Shown here: positions 1-7,495 of the stretch, in pieces
Layout: each line of letters opens with the position of its first letter
Numbering within the stretch: position 1 is the stretch's first letter
Assembly (NCBI GenBank): GCA_030044485.1
Contig: JASHVQ010000133.1
Span: 1 to 12,487 of the forward strand
Direction: 5' to 3'
Length of the DNA stretch: 12,487 bases
Origin: Methylovirgula sp.
GTDB taxonomy: Bacteria > Pseudomonadota > Alphaproteobacteria > Rhizobiales > Beijerinckiaceae
Made by a program: the position numbers and the translations under genes
The notes under the pieces: generated by a model
What the model was told of the DNA's origin: nothing
The model's input: the letters and a program-made list of their open reading frames with translations, nothing else
The model's database searches: none

Positions 1-1
1 T

Positions 2-112
2 TGCTATGCGGCCTGGATGAGCATCTACGACCTGCTGAAGCGGCCGCAGCACTGGCACAAGACGGAACATGGGCTGGCGCGGACTTCGCGCCGTCGGCCG
101 ACGCGCGCCTGA
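2..112 (+). CDS. C-terminal end of a glycosyltransferase (partial)
   Basis: Only the last 36 residues and the TGA stop are in the window; the gene starts to the left. The reading frame gives a tail with [18 protein letters not shown] followed by a basic, disordered-looking end. A tryptophan- and histidine-rich stretch of the form [11 protein letters not shown] is, from memory, typical of the end of the last membrane-proximal segment in processive family 2 glycosyltransferases (cellulose-synthase-like or N-glycosyltransferases). I infer a membrane glycosyltransferase making a polysaccharide or glycolipid. The following lysK gene starts about 10 bases after the stop on the same strand, so the two may be co-transcribed although they have no functional link. 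The assignment rests on this short motif and is moderate at best. Confidence 0.55.
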   Translation, partial: CYAAWMSIYDLLKRPQHWHKTEHGLARTSRRRPTRA

Positions 113-122
113 GCGGACGATC

Positions 123-1835
123 ATGCCAGCGGACTCTGCGCCTATGCCGTCTTCTCTTCGCGATTTGGCGACGCACGCCGCCGCCTGGCCGTTTGAAGAA
201 GCGCGCAAGATCGCAGCGCGCGTCGCACGCACCGGCCAGAAGGAGGTGCTCTTCGAGACCGGCTACGGCCCTTCGGGCCTTCCGCACATCGGTACGTTCG
301 GCGAAGTGGCGCGCACCAGCATGGTGCGGCACGCGTTTCGAGTCCTGACAGGCGACGCGATCAGCACGCGCCTCATCGCCTTTTCCGACGACATGGACGG
401 GCTGCGCAAGGTTCCCGACAATATTCCCAACAGAGACATGGTCGCCGCTCACCTCGGCAAGCCGCTGACGCAAATTCCCGATCCGTTCGGGACGCACGCC
501 AGTTTCGGCGCGCACAACAACGCCCGACTGCGCGGCTTTCTCGACGCATTCGGGTTCGACTACGAGTTCGCCTCGGCGACCGACTATTACACGTCGGGTC
601 GCTTCGACGCGGCGCTTTTGCGATTGCTGGCGCGTTACGACGCGGTAATGGCCATCATGCTGCCGAGCTTCCGGCAGGAGCGCGCCGCGACCTATTCGCC
701 CTTCCTGCCGATCCATCCCAAGACCGGGATCGTCATGCAGGTGCCGATCGAAACGGTCGATGCCGAGGCGGGAACGATCGCCTGGCGCGATCCGCAGAAC
801 GGCGAGAGGTTCGTTACGTCGGTCACGGGCGGGCATTGCAAGCTGCAATGGAAGCCGGACTGGGCGATGCGCTGGTATGCGCTCGGCGTCGATTACGAAA
901 TGGCCGGCAAGGACCTGATCGATTCGGTGAAGCTCTCGGGCGAGATCGTTCGCGCGCTCGGGGCCACGCCGCCCGGAGGCTTTATCTACGAGCTTTTCCT
1001 CGACGAGAAGGGGCAGAAGATTTCGAAGTCGAAAGGCAACGGCCTGGCGATCGAAGAATGGCTTACTTATGCAAGCCCCGAGAGCCTGTCGCTCTTCATG
1101 TATCAGAAGCCGACCGCCGCCAAGCGCCTCTATTTCGACGTGATCCCGCGCACGGTCGACGATTATCTTGCGCTTCTCGACGCCTATCCGCGCCAGGATG
1201 CCAAGGAACGGCTCGGCAATCCCGTCTGGCACATTCATGCCGGGGCGCCGCCCGCCCCGGAAATCCTGCGTCACGAGGGTCGCGGCACAGCGATTTCCTT
1301 CGGCATGCTGCTCAATCTCGCGGCGGTCGCCAACAGCGAAGACCCGCAGGTGCTCTGGGGCTTTCTGCGCCGCTACGCGCCGGATGTCTCGCCGGCGAGC
1401 CATCCGCGCCTCGACCGGCTCGTCACCTATGCGGTGCGCTATTTCCGCGACTTCGTGCGCCCAAACAAGACCTACAGCCTGCCGGACGAGGTCGAGCGCG
1501 AGGCGCTCCAGCAAATCTCCGACATGCTTGCCGCCTTGCCGAAGAGCGCGAGTGCCGAGGAAATTCAGACCGCGCTCTACGACATCGCGCGGCCGATCCC
1601 GCGCTATCAGGATTTTTCCGCAAAAGGCGCAACGCCGGAGCGTCCCGGCGTTTCCAGCGACTGGTTCAACATGCTCTATCAGGTTCTGCTCGGCGAGAAT
1701 CGCGGCCCGCGCTTCGGTTCCTTCATCGCGCTTTACGGAATCGAAGAGACACGCCGGCTGATCGCCGATGCGCTGAGCGGGGAACTCGCCCGCCGGCATG
1801 CGGCATTTCTCGAAGAGAAAGGCGGCACGAACTAA
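123..1835 (+). CDS. lysK: Class I lysyl-tRNA synthetase
   Basis: Charges tRNA-Lys with lysine using ATP, in the cytoplasm. This is the class I (Rossmann-fold, archaeal-type) enzyme, unrelated to the class II LysRS of most bacteria. Visible signatures, counted from the chosen start, are the HIGH-type motif in [10 protein letters not shown] (about residues 51-60) and the KMSKS-type motif KISKSKGNG (from about residue 299). The C-terminal half is the helical anticodon-binding region. At 570 residues it is slightly longer than the usual 520-550. The frame is open upstream to an ATG at 69, but that start would overlap the preceding gene; I prefer ATG 123, about 10 bases after that gene's stop, with a GAGCGGA-like weak ribosome site. 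ATG 144 is also possible. It ends 20 bases from a convergent gene. Identity is very likely. Confidence 0.93.
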   Translation: MPADSAPMPSSLRDLATHAAAWPFEEARKIAARVARTGQKEVLFETGYGPSGLPHIGTFGEVARTSMVRHAFRVLTGDAISTRLIAFSDDMDGLRKVPDNIPNRDMVAAHLGKPLTQIPDPFGTHASFGAHNNARLRGFLDAFGFDYEFASATDYYTSGRFDAALLRLLARYDAVMAIMLPSFRQERAATYSPFLPIHPKTGIVMQVPIETVDAEAGTIAWRDPQNGERFVTSVTGGHCKLQWKPDWAMRWYALGVDYEMAGKDLIDSVKLSGEIVRALGATPPGGFIYELFLDEKGQKISKSKGNGLAIEEWLTYASPESLSLFMYQKPTAAKRLYFDVIPRTVDDYLALLDAYPRQDAKERLGNPVWHIHAGAPPAPEILRHEGRGTAISFGMLLNLAAVANSEDPQVLWGFLRRYAPDVSPASHPRLDRLVTYAVRYFRDFVRPNKTYSLPDEVEREALQQISDMLAALPKSASAEEIQTALYDIARPIPRYQDFSAKGATPERPGVSSDWFNMLYQVLLGENRGPRFGSFIALYGIEETRRLIADALSGELARRHAAFLEEKGGTN

Positions 1836-1837
1836 GA

Positions 1838-1854
1838 CGCGTCAAACCGACGCG
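1838..1854. terminator. Short hairpin between convergent genes
   Basis: A perfect 6-bp inverted repeat, CGCGTC-AAACC-GACGCG, fills most of the 20 bases between the lysK stop and the stop of the opposing membrane-protein gene. Its position suggests a bidirectional terminator or an mRNA 3' end. Neither side is followed by a run of T, so it is not a canonical intrinsic terminator and the stem is short. Confidence 0.35.
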
Positions 1855-1855
1855 C

Positions 1856-2533
1856 TCAGCCGCCATGTTTGGCGAGCCATAGAGCGGCGGCGTATTTCCA
1901 GGCGCTGTAAGCGCCAAGCGCGAGAAGCGCGAAAAGCGCCGCCGTGCCCAGGATCTCGACGAGAGCGCTAAAGGCGCGGCTGAAAAGCCCAGGCGGCTTT
2001 TGCGCCTCGGGAACCGTCTTTATGAGGTGTCGCTCGGCGATCTTTTGCTGCGTCTCGATATGGGCGCGCGCCGCCTGTTCGAGCGTGCCGTCCGCGGCGA
2101 GCGCCTTTTCCCGCTCGATCAGGCGGCGCGCGATATAGTCCGTCACCGCGTCGACCATGGGTTCGATGCGCTCGCTTTCGGCAATGACGACGCGCCCGAG
2201 CCGCGTGTCTTGAACGAAGCGATAGGTGCGCCGGTCGTGGCCCATTTCGACGAAGCCGATCATGTCGATGAAAAGCCGCGGCCGTTCCGTGGCCGAAAGG
2301 CCGATGTCGAACAGATCGACGTCCTTCGGAATCTCGGCCGCGACCGGCAAAATCTCGTCGCGCAGCATTTCAAGCCGCGCCACTTCGGCGCCGCGCAGTT
2401 CGGCGACAACCTTGGTGCGCTCGGCATCGTCCAGCCGGGCGCGGCGCACGGCAAGTTTCAGCTTGTCGGCAGGGCTCGAAGCTTGCTCGATCTTTTGGCT
2501 GTCGCCGACCGGCGGCGGGGCGACATTCTCCAC
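1856..2533 (-). CDS. Uncharacterised tail-anchored membrane protein
   Basis: A 225-residue protein that I do not recognise as a named family. It begins with a short proline-rich stretch, followed by a charged, mostly helical soluble region (about 20-180). A C-terminal hydrophobic segment follows at about 188-212 (SALVEILGTAALFALLALGA), with a few residues after it. No signal peptide is visible, so it is probably anchored by its tail with the soluble part in the cytoplasm. The middle region (about 70-120) contains a motif DLFDIGLSATERPRLFIDMI that looks conserved-domain-like rather than random. The start is a GTG at 2533 preceded by a strong AAGGAG (plus-strand 2541-2546) at 7 bases. It lies 105 bases downstream of fhcC on the same strand, so it may be the last gene of the fhc operon, but the gap is much larger than those between the fhc genes. 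Function unknown. Confidence 0.8.
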   Translation of the reverse strand: MENVAPPPVGDSQKIEQASSPADKLKLAVRRARLDDAERTKVVAELRGAEVARLEMLRDEILPVAAEIPKDVDLFDIGLSATERPRLFIDMIGFVEMGHDRRTYRFVQDTRLGRVVIAESERIEPMVDAVTDYIARRLIEREKALAADGTLEQAARAHIETQQKIAERHLIKTVPEAQKPPGLFSRAFSALVEILGTAALFALLALGAYSAWKYAAALWLAKHGG

Positions 2534-2638
2534 GCGCCTGCTCCTTGGTTAAGGATTTATTTCAATTTAGAGGATTTGCGGCGCCTGGCAAATGCGTTCC
2601 GGGCCATGGCCACAGGCCCATCTCGCCTTGCGATCGCC
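2534..2638 (-). other. Gap between fhcC and the membrane-protein gene
   Basis: A 105-base non-coding spacer. It holds the palindrome GGCCATGGCC (2602-2611), flanked by a GGGCC/GGCCC pairing that could form a small hairpin soon after the fhcC stop. There is also an AT-rich stretch (about 2553-2572), unusual for this GC-rich DNA, just upstream of the ribosome site of the next gene. Either a weak terminator plus a promoter for the last gene, or simple read-through, would fit. Confidence 0.3.
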
Positions 2639-3442
2639 CTAGGCGGGAACGAAAATCTCGCCTTTGCCGAGCACGGCCATATCGCCCCCGAAGCGCCGCA
2701 GGTGCGACCGGAAGAGCCGCGCCGCGGCGCGGCTTTCGGGCAGAAGGAAGCGCGCGAAAACGGCGGGGAAGCTCGACGCGAACGTGCCGCAATCGACAAA
2801 GGTCGAATCCAATTCCGGGGGCTTGGCGAGCACCAGCGTGCCGCGCCGCATGAGATAGCCGGGACTTGCGCCGACGCGGCCGAGGACCACGAGCGTTCCG
2901 GCGATGAAGCGGCTGGCTAACCAGTCTCCCGCGTCGCCCTCGATGAGGATCGTTCCGCGCCGCACCCGGTCGCCGGCGCGCCGCCCGGCATTGCCGCGCA
3001 CCACGAGCAGGCCGCCGCTCATGCCGTGGATCTCGCCTTCGCGCGGCGCCCCAAGAAAGTCACCGGCATTGCCGGTAATTTCGAGTTTCCCGCCGGCCAT
3101 GGCCGAGCCGGCATAGGGCCCGGCATTGCCAAAGATCGCCAGTTCGCCGCCGGCCATTTTCCGCCCCGCATTGACGCCGACGTCGCCTGCAACCGCGACA
3201 CGGCCTTGCGTGAGCCCTTCGCCGACGGCGTCGAAACGTTCCGAGCCGCCTTCGAAGCGGATTTCCTCGGGCGAACCGGCGCGCAGCTTGAAAATATCGC
3301 CCACGCTTGCCTTTTCGCGCGTCGTGGCGAGGTCGATCGCCGCAATCTCCTTGGCGCTCTTGCCGTTGAGCAGATGCGGCAGCAGGGGCGAAAGGTCGAG
3401 CCGCTGCGGCGGCGCGGTTTTCAACGTCAGCACGAGGGTCAC
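2639..3442 (-). CDS. fhcC: Formyltransferase/hydrolase complex subunit C
   Basis: Structural subunit of the cytoplasmic Fhc complex, which transfers the formyl group from formyl-H4MPT to methylofuran and hydrolyses it to formate. It is homologous to subunit C of archaeal formylmethanofuran dehydrogenase (FwdC/FmdC) and to the glutamate synthase alpha C-terminal beta-helix. The 267-residue protein shows about six successive repeats of roughly 18-26 residues between about 81 and 205. Each carries a G-N/D-A/V-G core (for example LAIFGNAGPYAGSAMAGGK), as expected for a right-handed beta-helix. The start is GTG at 3442, forming a GTGA overlap with the fhcD stop, so translation is probably coupled. 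No metal-binding cysteine cluster is visible, in line with a scaffold role. Identification is firm from the repeats and the fhcBADC context. Confidence 0.95.
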   Translation of the reverse strand: MTLVLTLKTAPPQRLDLSPLLPHLLNGKSAKEIAAIDLATTREKASVGDIFKLRAGSPEEIRFEGGSERFDAVGEGLTQGRVAVAGDVGVNAGRKMAGGELAIFGNAGPYAGSAMAGGKLEITGNAGDFLGAPREGEIHGMSGGLLVVRGNAGRRAGDRVRRGTILIEGDAGDWLASRFIAGTLVVLGRVGASPGYLMRRGTLVLAKPPELDSTFVDCGTFASSFPAVFARFLLPESRAAARLFRSHLRRFGGDMAVLGKGEIFVPA

Positions 3443-4347
3443 GGCAGGAGATCCTTCAGACGGAAATGAAAGGGCCCGAGCTTACCGCCATAATTGCCGG
3501 CGCTGACGCGGCGCGCGCCTTTGCGCGGCCCGAGCCTGACGATCGCCGCCAGCCCGGCGCGCATCGCACTGGCGACCGCGGCTTCGGTCAAGCCGTCGAT
3601 GACGATTTCGAGCACGCAACCGATGTCGGCGTCGAGTTCCGTCTTGACCAAGCCGCGCAAGCTTGGACAAAAGGCGTCGTTGGTCGAAGCATGCAATGTC
3701 TTGTATTTGGAGCCGACTTTCGAGCCCGAGCGCACGATGCCGCCCGGAAAGGGCATGATCGCGTCGCGCACCTCGTTCATGGCTTCGATCGCCGCCTCGG
3801 CGGCGCGCAGCGTCTTTTCGTAGTCTTCCCCGCAGATCAGCAAATTGCCGCCGCCGACCGCCGCTTTGGTCATGCCGGTGGTCGCTTCGCAGAAAAATTC
3901 GCCGTCCATCACCGGGATGCGCCAAAAATGCCGGTCGCCGAATTTTTTTGAAACCTGCCATCCGTCGCCGAAATAGCGCAGCAGACTGCCGACCTTCAGA
4001 CTGTCCGGCGCGTTGAGATCGGCGAAACAGGCCGAGCCCGGCGAGGTCAGGACGCATTGGCCGACGCGGTTGGTGAGCTGCGACTGCAAATCATTGCTCG
4101 ACATGGCGAAGACCAGCACCCGGACGCCCGGCCGCCCGTCCGGCGTGTCGCGCGCCTCGACTTCGCAATCGATGCCCGCCTCGCAGCCGCAACCGATCAC
4201 CGAAGTTGCAAAGCCCGTCATCGTCACCGCGGCTTGGCGCGCCCAGCGCTTGTTCGGGCCGGTGATGAGGAGCGCCGTGCCGCGCATCGGGAAGGCTTCG
4301 GCGAAAGTCTCGTCGATGCGCACCCCATTCTTGATCATCGGCCGCAT
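3439..4347 (-). CDS. fhcD: Formylmethanofuran-H4MPT formyltransferase (Fhc subunit D)
   Basis: Catalyses reversible transfer of the formyl group between formyl-H4MPT and methylofuran; in bacteria it works inside the Fhc complex in the formate-producing direction. It is homologous to archaeal Ftr. The near N-terminal NGVRIDETFAEAFPM and the C-terminal GNYGGKLGPFHF match the conserved ends of that family as I know them. Length is 302 residues, close to archaeal Ftr (about 297). The ATG at 4347 sits only about 3-4 bases from a very strong GAGGAGGT. A second ATG at 4338 aligns better with the archaeal N-terminus (MIKNGV against MEINGV) and forms an ATGA overlap with the fhcA stop, so the protein may really begin there (299 residues). 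Confident assignment; start uncertain by three codons. Confidence 0.96.
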   Translation of the reverse strand: MRPMIKNGVRIDETFAEAFPMRGTALLITGPNKRWARQAAVTMTGFATSVIGCGCEAGIDCEVEARDTPDGRPGVRVLVFAMSSNDLQSQLTNRVGQCVLTSPGSACFADLNAPDSLKVGSLLRYFGDGWQVSKKFGDRHFWRIPVMDGEFFCEATTGMTKAAVGGGNLLICGEDYEKTLRAAEAAIEAMNEVRDAIMPFPGGIVRSGSKVGSKYKTLHASTNDAFCPSLRGLVKTELDADIGCVLEIVIDGLTEAAVASAMRAGLAAIVRLGPRKGARRVSAGNYGGKLGPFHFRLKDLLP

Positions 4348-5972
4348 ACGACCTCCTCGAACGCGTAGTTGGGCGCGATCGCGTTCGCGGGCACTTTGAA
4401 CATGTCGCGGGACAGTCCGTAGAGGTCGTCGTAATAACGGGCCAGGCGGCGGTCGGTCGCGGCGTCATAGCCCGGCTGAACGTTGAGGGCGCGGCCGAAG
4501 CGGTAATGCGTCACGCGTCCGTCGCGGACGACGAGATCGCCGTCCTTGAACACAAGATGCGCGAAGCGGAACATCTCCGCCCGGTCGGGATCGTCGTTGT
4601 AGACCGCGACGTCGGCAAGCGCGCCGGGGCTCAAATGGCCGCGATCTTTGAGGCCGAGGAGCTTTGCCGGCGCGACGCGGGTCATCGTGGCGATCTCGCC
4701 GAATGAATATTCGCGCGTGATCGAGGGCAGGGTCGTCATCTCGACCGCTTCCTTCGGCAGATCGGCGAGCCATTTGGCGCGCGCCTCGCGGCTCATGATC
4801 AGCGCGAAAAGATCCGGATAGGTCGTAAACGGCGCGCCGTTCGGATGGTCGGTCGTGAAGAAAACGCGCGTCGGGTCGTTGACGAGCAGGAAAAGCTCAA
4901 GCCCGCAGGCCCATTGCACGGCGTTGAAGAAATTGTCCGACTTGTAGAGAAAAGGCACGACGCCCGCGCCGTTCGTCTCGCCGTCGTAGATCACCGATTT
5001 GCGCGGCTTTGCCAGTTTCGATCCGTCGAACTGGCGAACGACGTCGAGCGAAACCGTCACCGTCTGCCGGAACATCACTTGGCCGACGTCGATGCTGAGC
5101 GGTTTCGGCGCGGAATTGACGGCTTCCGCGAGCCGCGCCGCGGCGGAAGAAAAACCGCGCTTGCCCTCCTTGCCGTAGGAATAAAACTGAAGATGCGCCA
5201 GATGCAGCGGCCGGTCTCCGGAGGCTGCGATCGTCCGCAGCGCGGTATCGACATTGCCGGGAACGCCGAGATTGTTGATGTGAAGATGCAGCGGGTGCGG
5301 AATGCCGAGATCGATGACGGCCTGCTGCAGAGACTCGAAAATTTTGCGCGAGGTCACCCCATAGGTCGGCACCACGTCGTCGAGATCGAAGGTGCGCGCG
5401 TTGTTCTGAAAGGCGACCGAGCCGCCGGGATTGATCGACTTTATGCCAAGGCCTTTGCTTGCCGCGAGCATGGAGCCGGCATAATCGGCGACCGCCGCCT
5501 TGCTCGCGCCGTCCCGCAGCAGAGAAAGTAGAAAATCGTCATCGCCGAGAACCGTCAGGATGCCCTTGTCGATAATGGGTATGTCGGCAAGCTCGAGATG
5601 CGCGTGCAGCGCGTGATGCGCCGCCACCGCCGGCTCGATCACCGTGGTAAAGCCCATGGCCGCATAGCGGCAGCCGGTTTCGAAGGTCGACCAGCCGGCG
5701 GTCGACAGCGGCGTCGCCGCCGGACGCGGCCGGTGGGCGCGATGATTTTCAGGCAACAGAAGGCGCGCGGTATTCACATTGCCGCCGGCGATATGCGAAT
5801 GGATGTCGATGGCGCCGGCCATGACGATTTTGCCCGAAACGTCATAGACGGCGTCCGGCGTTTCGCCCTGCGGCGGCGCGACGATCCGGTCGCCGCGAAT
5901 CCAGATGTCGCCGACGCCGTCGCGCTTGTTCGCCGGATCGACGACCCGCCCTCCCGCGAGGCGTATCAACAT
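4335..5972 (-). CDS. fhcA: Formyltransferase/hydrolase complex subunit A (formylmethanofuran hydrolase)
   Basis: Amidohydrolase-superfamily subunit that hydrolyses formylmethanofuran to formate and methylofuran, the last step of H4MPT-linked formaldehyde oxidation. It is homologous to archaeal FwdA/FmdA. With the start at 5972 the protein has 545 residues. It shows the N-terminal metal-binding IDIHSH (His58, His60) and a lysine in GLGIKSINPGG (Lys178), at the position where archaeal FwdA has its carboxylated lysine. It also has LHLH (His229, His231), LHLAH (about 256-260) and a late TTDHPNG (Asp375). The full binuclear metal site therefore looks intact. The frame is open 231 bases further upstream, but that part lies inside fhcB and is not FwdA-like. 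ATG 5972 has AAGGAA seven bases before it and overlaps the fhcB stop by 7 bases. Confidence 0.96.
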   Translation of the reverse strand: MLIRLAGGRVVDPANKRDGVGDIWIRGDRIVAPPQGETPDAVYDVSGKIVMAGAIDIHSHIAGGNVNTARLLLPENHRAHRPRPAATPLSTAGWSTFETGCRYAAMGFTTVIEPAVAAHHALHAHLELADIPIIDKGILTVLGDDDFLLSLLRDGASKAAVADYAGSMLAASKGLGIKSINPGGSVAFQNNARTFDLDDVVPTYGVTSRKIFESLQQAVIDLGIPHPLHLHINNLGVPGNVDTALRTIAASGDRPLHLAHLQFYSYGKEGKRGFSSAAARLAEAVNSAPKPLSIDVGQVMFRQTVTVSLDVVRQFDGSKLAKPRKSVIYDGETNGAGVVPFLYKSDNFFNAVQWACGLELFLLVNDPTRVFFTTDHPNGAPFTTYPDLFALIMSREARAKWLADLPKEAVEMTTLPSITREYSFGEIATMTRVAPAKLLGLKDRGHLSPGALADVAVYNDDPDRAEMFRFAHLVFKDGDLVVRDGRVTHYRFGRALNVQPGYDAATDRRLARYYDDLYGLSRDMFKVPANAIAPNYAFEEVVCGR

Positions 5973-7063
5973 GCCTCGCTTCCTTTCGCGAGCTTGGCGT
6001 CGATGAGGGCGACGACCTCGGCGACCTGCGGCGCGTTGCTCGCCCGCGTCGCCTTGGCGAGGGTGAATGTCGCGATGTCGCGCGAATATTCGATCGCGTC
6101 GTGGTCCCGTCCCGGCGCGCCGACATCGATCCGCACCTGCGGAGCATAGGGCAAACGCGTCTGCGGCTGCGCCAGCGCGATCAGCGGGACCTGCCGCTTC
6201 CATTTCGGGGCTTCCGTGGCGTAAGAAGAAATCCAGAGCGCCGCGTCAGCCTCTCCGGCCTCGATCATGCGCATCGCATCGAAACGCCATGTATCGTGTT
6301 CGGGATAGCCGCGCCCAAAGCCCGTGCGCGGCGGGAATCCCGTCATCCATCCTGAGGTCTGGACGACACCATAAGCGTTCAGCCCCGAAACGAGTGGCAA
6401 ATTCGAACAACGCGTTTTCTGATTGAGATCGAAAACGAGCCCGCCAATCATCTCGATCGTCAACCGGTCGAGCGATTCGGCCGACCAGACGACGGCGCCG
6501 AAATGCGCCGCTTTCAACGCCGCCGCGAGATCCTTGAGCTTTTGCGCGGACGAGCCGTCCGAGCGCGTCTTGCGATCGAGGACGGCGGCGCGCAGAGCGG
6601 CGACCGCCAGCGGCAATGCCGCGGGTGAGGCGGCAATCTCCGTGGCGCCGAGCGCGGCAGCTTCGCCGCGACCCGGGCCGAGCCAAAAGATTTTGCGCGG
6701 CGCTTTCTCCGCGGCGAGGCGCGGCCGCGCCGAAAGGTCGAGGCGCTCCGCCAGGTCCGGCCAGGCTTCGCTGAGTTTCGGTCCGATGAAGAGCAGGCAA
6801 TCGGCGCGCAGCCGCACGTCATTGGCGGTCGTCACCATCCGTCCCGCCTGCCGCATCACGTCGATGTCGCGCAGCAGAACGTCGCTTGCGAGATGATCGT
6901 AGGCGCCGCGCAACTTCTCGGCGAGGCGGATTGCGGCGCGGGTCCCGGCGACGTCGGTGCCGAGCCCGGCGATCACCGGTAGCTGGGCCGTTTCAAGCAA
7001 ACGCGCCGCTTTTGCCGCGGCCGTCTCGAGCGAGACCGCCGCGCCGTCCACATATGCCTTCAC
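5966..7063 (-). CDS. fhcB: Formyltransferase/hydrolase complex subunit B
   Basis: Subunit of the Fhc complex homologous to the catalytic molybdopterin/tungstopterin subunit FwdB/FmdB of archaeal formylmethanofuran dehydrogenase. This 365-residue form lacks the N-terminal CxxC...C iron-sulfur region: the first cysteine is in RADCLLFIGP near residue 89. That fits the established view that bacterial FhcB is a structural remnant without a redox cofactor. Visible family-like stretches are PVIAGLGTDVAGTRAAIRLA, FDLNQKTRCSNLPLVSGLNA and GVVQTSGWMTGFPPRTGFGRG. The start is GTG at 7063; a GGAG lies about 11 bases upstream, which is long, so initiation may be weak. It follows the dehydratase-like gene by 48 bases and overlaps fhcA by 7. 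Confidence 0.93.
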   Translation of the reverse strand: MKAYVDGAAVSLETAAAKAARLLETAQLPVIAGLGTDVAGTRAAIRLAEKLRGAYDHLASDVLLRDIDVMRQAGRMVTTANDVRLRADCLLFIGPKLSEAWPDLAERLDLSARPRLAAEKAPRKIFWLGPGRGEAAALGATEIAASPAALPLAVAALRAAVLDRKTRSDGSSAQKLKDLAAALKAAHFGAVVWSAESLDRLTIEMIGGLVFDLNQKTRCSNLPLVSGLNAYGVVQTSGWMTGFPPRTGFGRGYPEHDTWRFDAMRMIEAGEADAALWISSYATEAPKWKRQVPLIALAQPQTRLPYAPQVRIDVGAPGRDHDAIEYSRDIATFTLAKATRASNAPQVAEVVALIDAKLAKGSEAC

Positions 7064-7082
7064 GTTGCGTTTTACTCCGTCA

Positions 7083-7101
7083 CCGCCGCGAACAAAGGCG
7101 G
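7083..7101 (-). other. Small inverted repeat between the dehydratase-like gene and fhcB
   Basis: CCGCC and GGCGG arms (7083-7087 and 7097-7101) with a 9-base loop sit in the 48-base gap upstream of fhcB. In the transcript this could form a 5-bp GC stem just before the fhcB ribosome site, possibly affecting mRNA stability or relative expression. In DNA this GC-rich such short stems arise by chance, so this is only a candidate. Confidence 0.2.
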
Positions 7102-7111
7102 AGATTTCTGC

Positions 7112-7495
7112 CTATTTGTCGTATTTGATGTAAGCAAAGCGCTGGTCTTCGGCCGGAGTCCCTTCGAGCGGGCCTCCCTCCTTGCCGGGTTGCCAATGCA
7201 CGACCTCCTCGATTTTCTTGGCCAATGCAAAGTCCTTGTCCGTGATCCCCTTCGCCGAGTGGGTCTTAAGGCGCACCTCCACCCAGGCGTAGGACGCCGT
7301 GATATCGGGGTGATGCCATGCGGCCTCGGCAAGATGACCCACGGTATTGATCAACATCAGCGTGGCTTTCCAGCTATGCGTGCGGTAGGTGCGCCTGATC
7401 CAGCCGTCTTCATAGTGCCAACGCGGCAATTCCTTCTCGAGCCGCGCCTTGACCTCGGCTTCGGCATAGGCCTCTTCGTGTTTCGTCGCATTCAT
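7112..7495 (-). CDS. Pterin-4a-carbinolamine dehydratase-like protein
   Basis: A 127-residue cytoplasmic protein of the PCD/DCoH (PhhB) family. The family signature is present: E57-AAW-HHP (61-63), an aromatic Y69, then H79 and a D at 86 or 88, matching the spacing of the active-site pattern. The classical role is dehydration of 4a-hydroxy-tetrahydropterins. Nothing here suggests phenylalanine hydroxylase, and the gene leads the fhcBADC operon, so a role in H4MPT synthesis, repair or recycling is the better inference. PCD genes are known from methylotroph C1 gene islands. A C-terminal extension of about 20 residues (from about 107, GGPLEGTPAEDQRFAYIKYD) goes beyond the usual ~100-residue enzyme. 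I chose ATG 7495; the longer open frame upstream runs antisense through mptG. Its ribosome site is weak. Confidence 0.88.
   Translation of the reverse strand: MNATKHEEAYAEAEVKARLEKELPRWHYEDGWIRRTYRTHSWKATLMLINTVGHLAEAAWHHPDITASYAWVEVRLKTHSAKGITDKDFALAKKIEEVVHWQPGKEGGPLEGTPAEDQRFAYIKYDK

Noticed and set aside
836..1882. 348-codon plus-strand frame inside lysK
   Set aside because: Out-of-frame shadow of lysK with an Arg/Ala-rich product and no motif.
2000..2920. 306-codon open frame on the plus strand opposite the membrane-protein gene and fhcC
   Set aside because: Shadow frame across two genes with convincing minus-strand products, running through their gap; no recognisable domain.
2639..3442. 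Repetitive GNAG-type coding sequence as a possible DNA repeat array
   Set aside because: The repetition is at protein level and is the normal beta-helix of FhcC; the DNA repeats are too diverged to be a tandem array.
5973..6203. N-terminal extension of the fhcA frame by 77 codons
   Set aside because: It lies within fhcB, has low-complexity composition, and the FwdA-like sequence begins exactly at the ATG at 5972 with a good ribosome site.
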